From: Pseudomonas laurylsulfativorans
Lineage (GTDB): Bacteria; Pseudomonadota; Gammaproteobacteria; Pseudomonadales; Pseudomonadaceae
Length of the DNA stretch: 64,000 nt
Assembly: GCF_002906155.1 (NCBI RefSeq)
Contig: NZ_MUJK01000013.1
Location: 62,001 to 126,000 of the forward strand
Reading direction: 5' to 3'
Positions within the stretch are counted from its first letter, which is position 1; each line of letters starts with the position of its first letter. A program made the translations under genes and the position numbers. The notes below the pieces were generated by a model, which searched no databases, was not told the origin of the DNA, and saw nothing but the letters and a program-made list of their open reading frames with translations. This document shows, one piece after another, positions 25,277-35,510 of the stretch.

Positions 25277-26713
25277 TTACCACTGGCGTTTGTCTGGACG
25301 GGCGAGGCCAAGCTTTTCGATCCGGTAGCGCAACATGTCGCGACTAAGACCCAGCAGGCGTGCCGATTTGGTGACGTTCCAGTCGGTCTTGTCGAGCATC
25401 TTGCGCACCATGTCGCGCTCCACTTCCGGCAGGTTCATGGATTCGTTGCCGTTGTTGTAGGACGGACGCGACTCGCTGAAATGTTGCGGCTCTTGATGAA
25501 ACATCGGTGGCTCATCCACCAGGCTCAGGCAGACGTTCAACTGATGGGCGGCGATGGTGTCGCTTTGCGCCAGCAACACGGTTTGCTCCAGCATGTTGCG
25601 CAATTCGCGTACGTTGCCCGGCCAGCTGTAGCTGAGCAGTAACTCTTCGGCCTGGTTGCTGAAATACAGGTTCGGCTTGCCGTAGCGTTTGCCGTGGCTT
25701 GCCAGGAAGTGCCGGGCCAGCAGCAGAATATCGGCGCCACGGGCATACAGGCGCGGCACCTTGATCGAAATGATACGCAGGCGGAAAAACAGGTCGCGGC
25801 GGAATTTGCCTTGCTGGACCATTTGTTCGAGATTGCAGTTGGTGGCGCTGATCACCCGCAGATCGACCTTGCGCTCCTTCACCGAACCGACCCGGCGAAT
25901 GGTGCGGTCTTCCAGCAGTTTGAGCAGCTTGGCTTGCAACAGCAGGTCCATTTCACCGATTTCATCGAGGAACAGCGTGCCGCCATCGGCCGCTTCCACC
26001 AGCCCCATGCGACGGTCCTTGGCGTCGGTGAAGGCGCCCTTCTCGTGGCCGAACAGTTCCGATTCCACCAGATTGGAAGGGATCGACGCGCAGTTGAATT
26101 CAATGAACGGGCCCTTGCTGCGCGGGCCATCGAAATGCAGGGCCCGGGCCACCAGTTCCTTGCCGGTGCCCGTCTCGCCTTCCACCAGCACCGGCGGCAG
26201 ATCGCTGTTGGCCATCCGCCGTTCGGCGTCGAGCAACTGGCTGATGGTGCCCTTGAGGTACACCATCGGTGCGGACTCGCCAATCAGTGCCTGCACCCCC
26301 GACTTCTGGGCCTCGCGCTCCTGATAAAACGACAGTGTGCGCTCCATTCGGTCGGTGGCCAGGGCCTTGTCCAGCAACAGCTTGAGTTCGGGCAGGGCCA
26401 CCGGTTTGGTGACGTAGTGAAAGGCGCCCTCTTTCATCGCTACCACGGCGTCTTCGACATTGCCGTAGCCGGTCATCATGATCACTTTCAGATCCGGTGC
26501 GCTGACGCGCAGCTTCTGGATCAGGTCGTGACCACTCATGCCCGGCAACGAGTTGTCGGTCAGTACCACGTCAGGCGCGAAAGAACCCAGTTGCTCCAGT
26601 GCATCTTCCGCCGAGTGGCAGACGGTCACCTCGAAGTCTTTGCGCTCCAGGTAAGTCTGAATATTCTCGGCAAGGATTTCGTCATCCTCGACCAGCAGAA
26701 TGCTGTGCTCCAT
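25277..26713 (-). CDS. NtrC-family sigma54 response regulator (MnxR-like)
   Basis: A 478-residue activator. The receiver domain has acidic D10/D11 and phospho-site D53 (VVLTDNSLPGMSG). The AAA+ domain has Walker A GETGTGKELVARALH and Walker B GGTLFLDEIGEMD, and a Fis-type helix-turn-helix closes the C-terminus (NVTKSARLLGLSRDMLRYRI). The sigma54-contact loop reads GAFTDA instead of the usual GAFTGA. It overlaps the kinase gene upstream by 32 bases. With two kinases and a multicopper oxidase nearby it resembles MnxR of P. putida GB-1, an assignment made from layout rather than alignment. Confidence 0.93.
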   Translation of the reverse strand: MEHSILLVEDDEILAENIQTYLERKDFEVTVCHSAEDALEQLGSFAPDVVLTDNSLPGMSGHDLIQKLRVSAPDLKVIMMTGYGNVEDAVVAMKEGAFHYVTKPVALPELKLLLDKALATDRMERTLSFYQEREAQKSGVQALIGESAPMVYLKGTISQLLDAERRMANSDLPPVLVEGETGTGKELVARALHFDGPRSKGPFIEFNCASIPSNLVESELFGHEKGAFTDAKDRRMGLVEAADGGTLFLDEIGEMDLLLQAKLLKLLEDRTIRRVGSVKERKVDLRVISATNCNLEQMVQQGKFRRDLFFRLRIISIKVPRLYARGADILLLARHFLASHGKRYGKPNLYFSNQAEELLLSYSWPGNVRELRNMLEQTVLLAQSDTIAAHQLNVCLSLVDEPPMFHQEPQHFSESRPSYNNGNESMNLPEVERDMVRKMLDKTDWNVTKSARLLGLSRDMLRYRIEKLGLARPDKRQW

Positions 26714-28175
26714 ATACCCCTCCCGTTGCCACTTTGAAATTGAGACAAACGCGGGTTCCTTCCTGCTCCCGGCTGGTCAGTTCGACCGAGCCGTCAAAAC
26801 GCTCCATTATTCTTTTGACCAAGGCCAGGCCCACACCCAATCCGCCTTGCTTGGTGGTAAAAAACGGCTTGAAGACCATTTGCTGCTGTTGTTTGGACAT
26901 GCCCTTGCCGGTATCGGTCAGGATCATGCTCAGGTAGCCGGGCACCGAGGAATCGACCTCGATCGTCAGCACGCCGCCCTTGGGCATGGCTTCCAGTGCA
27001 TTAGCAAACAGGCTATTGAGTATTTGTGTGAGTAGCACCTGGTGGCTGACGACCGGTGGCGCGCTGACAGAAGGGAAACGCACTTCGACGTTCGAACGCT
27101 TGATCAAGGGCTCAAAGGCACTCAAGGTGTCTTCGAGGGACAGCACCAGGTCGACCGTTTCAAAGTCGTCATTCATCGGCCGCAACGACACCAGCAACTC
27201 ACGGACCCAACGCGACATGCGATCGACCTGATTGATGATGTCGCCTATGTTTTTCTGCGCGGGCTGGCTGGCGATGTCCTGGGCCAGTTCGGCGCTGGAA
27301 CGGATGTTCGCCAGCGGATTGCGCAAGCTGTGGGCCACCGCCGAGGACATTTCCCCCAGGGCGACAAAGGTTTCGTTGGCGATCAGCTGTTTTTGCTGGC
27401 TCTGCAACAGTATCGCCGCACGCCGCACAATCCAGAACAGCCCCAGGTAGATCGCCGCCCCTCCAATCAGGGTCGCCAGCCAGATCGCCTTGAAGCCACG
27501 CTGGATGCGCCCCACCAGGTCCACCGGTTCCTTGTAGATCTCCACCATGGCAATCACTTTGCTTTTGTCGGCGTTGAACATCGGAATGTAGTTCTCGACG
27601 AACAGGTATTCCGGTTCGTGCAGCAGACGCTGCTCGGGACGCTGCTCATCGATCTCGTGGTAGCTGGTGGACACCGGCGACTGCATATCGAAGGATTCGT
27701 CCAGCTCATCGTCGTTTTCGATGCGCGCGCCGATCAACTCGGCGTTGGTCGACCAGACCACGGTGCGGTCCTGGGCGTATACCGTCGCCAGCAGGATGTC
27801 CGGCAGATGCTCCACATGGTCGAGAAACTCCGCGCGCGCGGCGGCCCGGGATTGGGGGCTGACATCGGCATAGGCGTGGTCCAGGCGCGGGTCGAGCATT
27901 TCGCCCATGGTTCTGCTCGGTGTAATCCCGGCATGGCGAATTTCGGCCTCGCCGATGGCCTGGATGAACTGTGCGGTCAGCATCGAATCGCGCTCGATGC
28001 TTTCATCGACCACAAAGCGCGTTGAGATGTAACCCAGCCCCAGCGCCACCGCGGCAATGATGAAAAAACTTGCCAGAGAGAACCAGCGCAGTAAGTTGAA
28101 CTGCGGCCGCCAACCCTTGCGCGGTGCTGCCGGAGCCTGCGGCGCAGGTACTTTTTCTTGTTCTAGTATCTGCAT
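26682..28175 (-). CDS. Sensor histidine kinase, MnxS-like (first copy)
   Basis: A 497-residue kinase. Membrane segments lie at about 30-50 and 230-250 and enclose a large periplasmic domain (HVEHLPDILLATVYAQDRTV, then ENYIPMFNADKSKVIAMVEI). The phospho-acceptor is H282 (MSSAVAHSLRNPLANIRSSA), followed by an HATPase with GLGVGLALVKRIMERF. It is a clear paralogue of the kinase at 32401. The start at MQILEQEK is set by AAGGAAACAGCC; an upstream in-frame ATG at 28262 would sit inside the promoter. It is co-transcribed with the activator from a predicted sigma54 promoter. Confidence 0.92.
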   Translation of the reverse strand: MQILEQEKVPAPQAPAAPRKGWRPQFNLLRWFSLASFFIIAAVALGLGYISTRFVVDESIERDSMLTAQFIQAIGEAEIRHAGITPSRTMGEMLDPRLDHAYADVSPQSRAAARAEFLDHVEHLPDILLATVYAQDRTVVWSTNAELIGARIENDDELDESFDMQSPVSTSYHEIDEQRPEQRLLHEPEYLFVENYIPMFNADKSKVIAMVEIYKEPVDLVGRIQRGFKAIWLATLIGGAAIYLGLFWIVRRAAILLQSQQKQLIANETFVALGEMSSAVAHSLRNPLANIRSSAELAQDIASQPAQKNIGDIINQVDRMSRWVRELLVSLRPMNDDFETVDLVLSLEDTLSAFEPLIKRSNVEVRFPSVSAPPVVSHQVLLTQILNSLFANALEAMPKGGVLTIEVDSSVPGYLSMILTDTGKGMSKQQQQMVFKPFFTTKQGGLGVGLALVKRIMERFDGSVELTSREQEGTRVCLNFKVATGGVYGAQHSAGRG

Positions 28176-28243
28176 GGCTGTTTCCTTAGTCCTTGAAATC
28201 GAGCCTGTCCAGCCGTGTATCAAGTCAGTGTAGGTAACATTGA

Positions 28244-28260
28244 TAGCAATTGACTGGCCC
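28244..28260 (-). promoter_or_regulatory. Predicted sigma54 promoter for the kinase-activator operon
   Basis: On the minus strand GGCCAGTCAATTGCT places GG and GC exactly 10 bases apart, matching GGCACG-N4-TTGCW at the GGC, the G and the whole TTGCT. Transcription would start about 60 bases before the kinase ATG, implying autoregulation by the NtrC-type activator. Confidence 0.6.
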
Positions 28261-28277
28261 ACGTAACTATTTCGACA

Positions 28278-29390
28278 CTATTGCACCGGGGGTATGTCCG
28301 GCTGTTCGACTGCGTGATGATGCTCGGGCTCTTCGTTACCGCTGACCAACGGCGCCACCGGTGGATGTTGGCGATCGGTTTCTTCTTGCAGGAATTCGAT
28401 GATGGACTGGGCGGACTTCTGGTCCAGCCGAAGGTTGGGCATCGAAATCCGGTTGTAGCGTTCGAACAGCTCCATCGCAATCGGGTCCTTTTCCGCGAGC
28501 ATGCGATCCGGTTCGCGGATCCAGCGGTTGAGCCACTCCGGATCGCGCTGACGGGTCACGCCGATCAGGTCCGGGCCGATGCTGCGCAGGCCGATGCCCT
28601 GTCCGTCCAGCGGGCCGAGGCTGTGGCAAGACGCACAGCGGGTGCGGAACAGCTCTTCGCCATTGCTTGGCGGGCGGATTTCCGGTGCGTTGACGTAGCT
28701 TTCTTCCACACTGGGTTGCTTCCAGTTCTGTAAGGTATTGGCCAACTGGTCGGCCAGAATCCAAGGGTTTTCGAACGGCGAGGCTTTCATCCAGCGGCCC
28801 GTTTCCTGGTTGCCGACGATCAGGCTCAGGTTGTGGTCCTTGTTGCGTCCGTTATCGACGCCTTCGATGAACAGCCCCAGTTTCTTGCGCAGTTCGGTGA
28901 CGTCGGCGAACTCCCCGGTGAGGAATTTCCACCCGGGCCCGACCTGGAAGCGTTGCGCATAGGCCTTGAGCACTTCGGGGGTATCGCTCAAGGGGTCGAT
29001 GCTGATGGAGTAAAAGAAAATGTCCTTGCCGACCCGATCTCCCAGCAGTTTCTGCACCTGGCGCAGGCGCGCGGTTTCCAGGGGGCAGGAGTCGCTGCAC
29101 GAGGTGAAGATGAAGTTGATCACCACCACCTTGCCTTTGATCATGTCATCGAAGAAACGCATCTGGTGACCGTCCTGGTCGGTCAGCAGGGTGTTGGGGA
29201 AATAGTCGCCACCCCATGGAGTGGCGTCTTCAACGACAGCGGTTTCGGAAGTGGATTGCTCAGCAGGCGCGGGCGTCGACAATGGCTGACTGGCAACCAG
29301 CAGCTGGCTGGCCAGCAAACCGGTCACCACCATCAGCACCAGGTGCATGCCCAAAGCTCGTGAGCGTGGTGAATGCAGCTTCGTGTTCAT
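28278..29390 (-). CDS. SCO1/SenC-cytochrome c fusion protein
   Basis: A 370-residue secreted or membrane-anchored protein. An N-terminal hydrophobic segment (MHLVLMVVTGLLASQLLVAS) is followed by a SCO copper-chaperone thioredoxin fold with C98-x3-C102 (FTSCSDSC) and the partner H186 (KDHNLSL). A class I cytochrome c domain with CASCH (252-256) and a candidate axial Met in RISMPNL follows. The tail is His/Pro-rich (EPEHHHAVEQ). SCO domains deliver copper, and the haem domain suggests electron transfer. The start follows GGGAGGGTGTCGAC. It lies 17 bases past the multicopper oxidase gene, so it probably matures or re-oxidises that enzyme. Confidence 0.92.
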   Translation of the reverse strand: MNTKLHSPRSRALGMHLVLMVVTGLLASQLLVASQPLSTPAPAEQSTSETAVVEDATPWGGDYFPNTLLTDQDGHQMRFFDDMIKGKVVVINFIFTSCSDSCPLETARLRQVQKLLGDRVGKDIFFYSISIDPLSDTPEVLKAYAQRFQVGPGWKFLTGEFADVTELRKKLGLFIEGVDNGRNKDHNLSLIVGNQETGRWMKASPFENPWILADQLANTLQNWKQPSVEESYVNAPEIRPPSNGEELFRTRCASCHSLGPLDGQGIGLRSIGPDLIGVTRQRDPEWLNRWIREPDRMLAEKDPIAMELFERYNRISMPNLRLDQKSAQSIIEFLQEETDRQHPPVAPLVSGNEEPEHHHAVEQPDIPPVQ

Positions 29391-29407
29391 GTCGACACCC
29401 TCCCAGT

Positions 29408-32218
<2,811 letters not shown>

Positions 32219-32256
32219 CAGCCGCCTCGATGTCGTGAAGGGGGTGATGGTGGCTG

Positions 32257-32272
32257 TGCAAGGACCTCGCCA
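32257..32272 (-). promoter_or_regulatory. Predicted sigma54 promoter for the multicopper oxidase operon
   Basis: On the minus strand TGGCGAGGTCCTTGCA matches the consensus TGGCACG-N4-TTGCA at all but two positions, with GG-N10-GC spacing. The start of transcription would fall about 28 bases before the ATG at 32218. Confidence 0.7.
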
Positions 32273-32379
32273 GCTTTGTAACTATTTTATACAAAAGTAT
32301 TAACACTCGACAAAACAATGGCTTATCAACATCAATGTGCCATGAGCGCGGGAATGGCTGGGGAGTGACACCCGCTAAC

Positions 32380-32396
32380 GGGGATAGTTCATCCCC
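32380..32396. promoter_or_regulatory. GGGG-N9-CCCC palindrome, candidate activator site
   Basis: GGGGATAGTTCATCCCC, flanked by AAC and GTT so the arms extend to 7 bases, lies about 110 bases upstream of the multicopper oxidase sigma54 promoter. This is the usual distance for an NtrC-type enhancer. The same GGGG-N9-CCCC spacing recurs at 33912. It could alternatively be a weak terminator for the kinase gene ending at 32401, but there is no T-run on that strand. Confidence 0.5.
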
Positions 32397-32400
32397 GTTT

Positions 32401-33846
32401 TCAGGGGACCCGCTTAAACGACAGACGGACAGTGGTGCCTTTGCCTTCACGACTATCGAGGGTCACTACACCGCCAAAACGTTCCATGATCCGCTTGACC
32501 AGCACCAGCCCGACCCCCAGCCCGCCCTGCTTGGTGGTGAAGAATGGCCGGAAGGCCATGGCACGCTGTTCTTCGCTCATGCCTTTGCCGGTATCGCTCA
32601 CCGTCACGCTGACCCACTGGGCATCGCGCGGCTCGATCCGGATGGTCAACGTATCGCCGCTGTCCATGGCTTCCACCGCGTTGGACAGCAGGCTGTTGAG
32701 GATCTGGGTCAGTTGCACGTGCTGGCTCAGGACCATGGGCGTCTGGTCCGGCTCGAACACCACGTTGACCCTGGCCTTGCGGATCTGATGCTCATAAGCC
32801 AGCAGGCTGTCATGCAGGGCAGCCACCAGGTTCACCGGTTCCGCCTCGTCATTGAGCGGTCGCAGGGACTGGAGCAACTCCCGCACCCAATTCGACATGC
32901 GATCGACCTGGCCAATGATGTCGTTGATGTTCCCGTGGGCCGGACCGTCGTCGAACTCTATCGCCAGCTCGGCGCTTGAACGGATGGTCGCCAACGGATT
33001 GCGCAGACTGTGGGCGACCGACGAGGACATTTCCCCCAGCGCGACGAATGTTTCGTTGGTGATCAATTGCTTCTGCTGCGTCGCCAGCTGGATCGCCGCA
33101 CGCCGCACGATCCAGTACAGCCCCAGGTAAATCAGACCGCCACTCAAGGCGGTCGCTAGCCAGATCAGCACCAGGCCGCGCTCCATGCGGTTGATCAGGT
33201 CCTGCGGTTCCTTGTAGATCTCGACCATCGCCGTGACGGTGCTGCGATCGGCACCGAACAGGGGAATGTAGTTTTCGAGGAACATGAATTGGGGTGGCTC
33301 CACGAACTTCTGCTCCATGCGGGCTTTGTCCACATTGTGGTAACTGGCCGACACGGAGGTCTTGGAGTTGAATGCCCGTTCGAGGTCTTCATCGTCATGA
33401 ATCGTGGTGCCCATCAAGGCCGGGTTGGTCGACCAGATCACCATGCGATCGGGGGCATAGATATTGGCCAGGATCACGTCCGGCAAATGCTCGATATGGT
33501 CGAGGAATTCATCACGGGCACTGGCGCGGGCCAGCGGGTCGACGTCAGGAAACTCCTGGTCTTTTCGTGGGTCGAGCAACTCGCCCATGGTCCGCACATT
33601 GGGAATCGACACATGGCGCACCTCGGCCGAGCCGATCGCCTGAACGAACTGTGAAGTCAACAACGCATCGCGCTGCACGCTTTCGGTAATCACGAACCGC
33701 GTGGACACCGCCCCCAGTGCTACCGCCACCGTGCCGATCACCGCCATGCTGACCAGCGAAAACCAGCGCAGCAGATCGAACGGCTGCTTGCGCGTTTTCA
33801 AGCGAACTTCGCTTTCAGTCGCAAGTTCTTTGGCAATAGTCGTCAT
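32401..33846 (-). CDS. Sensor histidine kinase, MnxS-like (second copy)
   Basis: A 481-residue kinase with the same plan as the one at 26682: membrane segments near 29-47 and 226-246, a periplasmic domain sharing the blocks GELLDPRKD, FLDHIEHLPDVILANIY and ENYIPLFGAD, the acceptor H279 (MSSSVAHSLRNPLATIRSSA) and an HATPase with GLGVGLVLVKRIMERFGG. It has no adjacent response regulator of its own, so it probably signals to the NtrC-type activator at 25277, as MnxS1 and MnxS2 do with MnxR. I found no convincing sigma54 promoter in front of it. Confidence 0.92.
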   Translation of the reverse strand: MTTIAKELATESEVRLKTRKQPFDLLRWFSLVSMAVIGTVAVALGAVSTRFVITESVQRDALLTSQFVQAIGSAEVRHVSIPNVRTMGELLDPRKDQEFPDVDPLARASARDEFLDHIEHLPDVILANIYAPDRMVIWSTNPALMGTTIHDDEDLERAFNSKTSVSASYHNVDKARMEQKFVEPPQFMFLENYIPLFGADRSTVTAMVEIYKEPQDLINRMERGLVLIWLATALSGGLIYLGLYWIVRRAAIQLATQQKQLITNETFVALGEMSSSVAHSLRNPLATIRSSAELAIEFDDGPAHGNINDIIGQVDRMSNWVRELLQSLRPLNDEAEPVNLVAALHDSLLAYEHQIRKARVNVVFEPDQTPMVLSQHVQLTQILNSLLSNAVEAMDSGDTLTIRIEPRDAQWVSVTVSDTGKGMSEEQRAMAFRPFFTTKQGGLGVGLVLVKRIMERFGGVVTLDSREGKGTTVRLSFKRVP

Positions 33847-33911
33847 GGGCCTGGTTCCCGGTTTTCCCCCCTATAGGTTTATAGCCCACTCATGGCAATT
33901 TGCCCGAATCT

Positions 33912-33928
33912 GGGGGCTGCGATTCCCC
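33912..33928. promoter_or_regulatory. GGGG-N9-CCCC palindrome, candidate activator site
   Basis: GGGG and CCCC are separated by 9 bases (GCTGCGATT), with T and A outside to complete the arms. It lies about 125 bases before the -24 element of the operon at 34129. A second palindrome, CCCCAATGTTGGGG, follows at 33951-33964. The GGGG-N9-CCCC geometry matches the site at 32380. Confidence 0.5.
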
Positions 33929-34052
33929 ACCCGTCCCTGCGCCCCATCACCCCCAATGTTGGGGACAACTGCCCGATTCATAACTTTCCGATCTGTCACC
34001 CGCGTCTTTGCCAACGCCTTTATTCCGGGCCTCTCACGGGCGTTTTCGCTGA

Positions 34053-34069
34053 TTGGTATGGAAGTTGCC
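34053..34069 (+). promoter_or_regulatory. Predicted sigma54 promoter for the secreted-protein/curlin operon
   Basis: TTGGTATGGAAGTTGCC has GG and GC exactly 10 bases apart and a perfect TTGC. The -24 box TGGTATG differs from TGGCACG at two positions. Transcription would begin near 34080, about 50 bases before the first ATG. Confidence 0.6.
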
Positions 34070-34128
34070 ACCCTCCCAGCCAACTGACCCATCCCCAAGG
34101 GGCAGGTACTTCGATAGAGGGAATACTC

Positions 34129-35475
34129 ATGCACCCTTTACTGTGCAAAACCGCGACCGCCCTGGTCGTGACCGCTCTAGCCCAAGGCATCGCCCAGGCT
34201 GCGCTGTTTGCCGTAGACCCCGGACCCTACCTGCCAGCCAATGGCAATTTTGCCGCCTGGTACCAAGATGCCCACGGCAGAACTCTAGACTTGTGTTTGT
34301 CAAAGGCTGTCAGTTCCAGGGTTGCCGGCACCCCGGGTGCCCCGACTTACATGTGCTCGTTGATCCCGAATCCCGGCATTTTCGATGACACCCAACCGTT
34401 GGTCTTCCCGACCAATTTCCCCGACGAAGCGTTCTGGGCCACTGGCGAAACGACCATCGTCGATGCCGCCCGAGGCATCGACCTGACCTATGTCTCGGCG
34501 CTCGAAGCGGCGTTCAGTGGCGGTGATCCCCTGGAGGGCGACCAGATCAGCTTCGCCCGTATCCGTATTCGCATCGACGTCCCCGTCGCCGGCACCTATG
34601 TCATCACCCACCCCTACGGCGTCGAAGTATTCAACGTCGACACCCCCGGCCGGCGGGCGATCAACATGACCCGGGACATCGGCATCGGTGCGCCAAAAAC
34701 CTATGACGGCGCGCTCAAGGGCGACGTCGGGCCGTTCCTGCGCAGCGTCAACGGCCCCTACACCGAGAACAACCCGGTCACGGGCCAGGCCGAAAAATTC
34801 GTCGGCGATCCGAACCTCAACGAAGCCGTCACCGGCAGCCCGTTCAACACCAACTACGTGCGCATCGAAGGCCCCAATGGCCTGGACTTGCGCACCACCC
34901 TCTTCGCCGTTTCCGGGAAGTTGTCGACGGTGGTCCGGCCGACCCCGGTGATCGCCGAGCGCAGCACCTACTCGCGACATGCCGGCACCAGCGCACCGGT
35001 GGCCCAGCAGGATGTGTTCGTGATGGCCCCGCCACCACCGGCCAGCGTGACCCTGAGCAGCAACAACCCGGTCCTGAACCTCTCCGAAGCGGACACCACC
35101 GGCCACTGGTATGCGCAGTCGCCGACCAATCCGACGCTGCCAACCACCTTGCAGGTGACCGCCGACAACCACCTGGCCATCCCCAGCAGCACACCGACCG
35201 TCTTGCCCATGCCGCTGACCGACCTGGTGACGATCTCACGGGCCGAATACAGCCTGAGCACCGGGCAAATCAGCATCACGGCCTCGACCAGCGATGAAAC
35301 CTCGCCACCGGTGCTCACCGCTACCACCGGCACCGGTCTTGCCATCGGCGCCCTGAGTGGCGACGGCGCCGTGAAAAGCCTGGCCACCGGCATCACGCCG
35401 GTTCCACCAGCCCAGGTTCGCGTGACGTCAGCCAATGGCGGCAGCGACACCGAAGAAGTGGTCATCGTGCAATGA
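34129..35475 (+). CDS. Secreted protein of unknown family, short paralogue
   Basis: A 448-residue protein. The signal peptide ends in AQA near residue 23, and the mature part opens ALFAVDPGPYLPANG. About 300 residues are closely shared with the next gene, including DGDQISFARIRIRI-type (here GDQISFARIRIRIDVP), ITHPYGVEVFNVD, PGRRAINMTRDIGIGAP and GPFLRSVNGPYTENNP. The C-terminus is Pro/Thr-rich and beta-like, ending GGSDTEEVVIVQ. I do not recognise the family. The start has AGAGGGAATACTC. It is the first gene of a four-gene sigma54 operon. Confidence 0.85.
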   Translation: MHPLLCKTATALVVTALAQGIAQAALFAVDPGPYLPANGNFAAWYQDAHGRTLDLCLSKAVSSRVAGTPGAPTYMCSLIPNPGIFDDTQPLVFPTNFPDEAFWATGETTIVDAARGIDLTYVSALEAAFSGGDPLEGDQISFARIRIRIDVPVAGTYVITHPYGVEVFNVDTPGRRAINMTRDIGIGAPKTYDGALKGDVGPFLRSVNGPYTENNPVTGQAEKFVGDPNLNEAVTGSPFNTNYVRIEGPNGLDLRTTLFAVSGKLSTVVRPTPVIAERSTYSRHAGTSAPVAQQDVFVMAPPPPASVTLSSNNPVLNLSEADTTGHWYAQSPTNPTLPTTLQVTADNHLAIPSSTPTVLPMPLTDLVTISRAEYSLSTGQISITASTSDETSPPVLTATTGTGLAIGALSGDGAVKSLATGITPVPPAQVRVTSANGGSDTEEVVIVQ

Positions 35476-35510
35476 ACGCTCACATGCCCAGATCCTCATC
35501 AGGAGGCATC

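Noticed and set aside
33919..33932. A third GG-N10-GC match on the minus strand as a sigma54 promoter for the second kinase
   Set aside because: The -12 part reads AATCGC rather than TTGC and it overlaps the proposed enhancer site.
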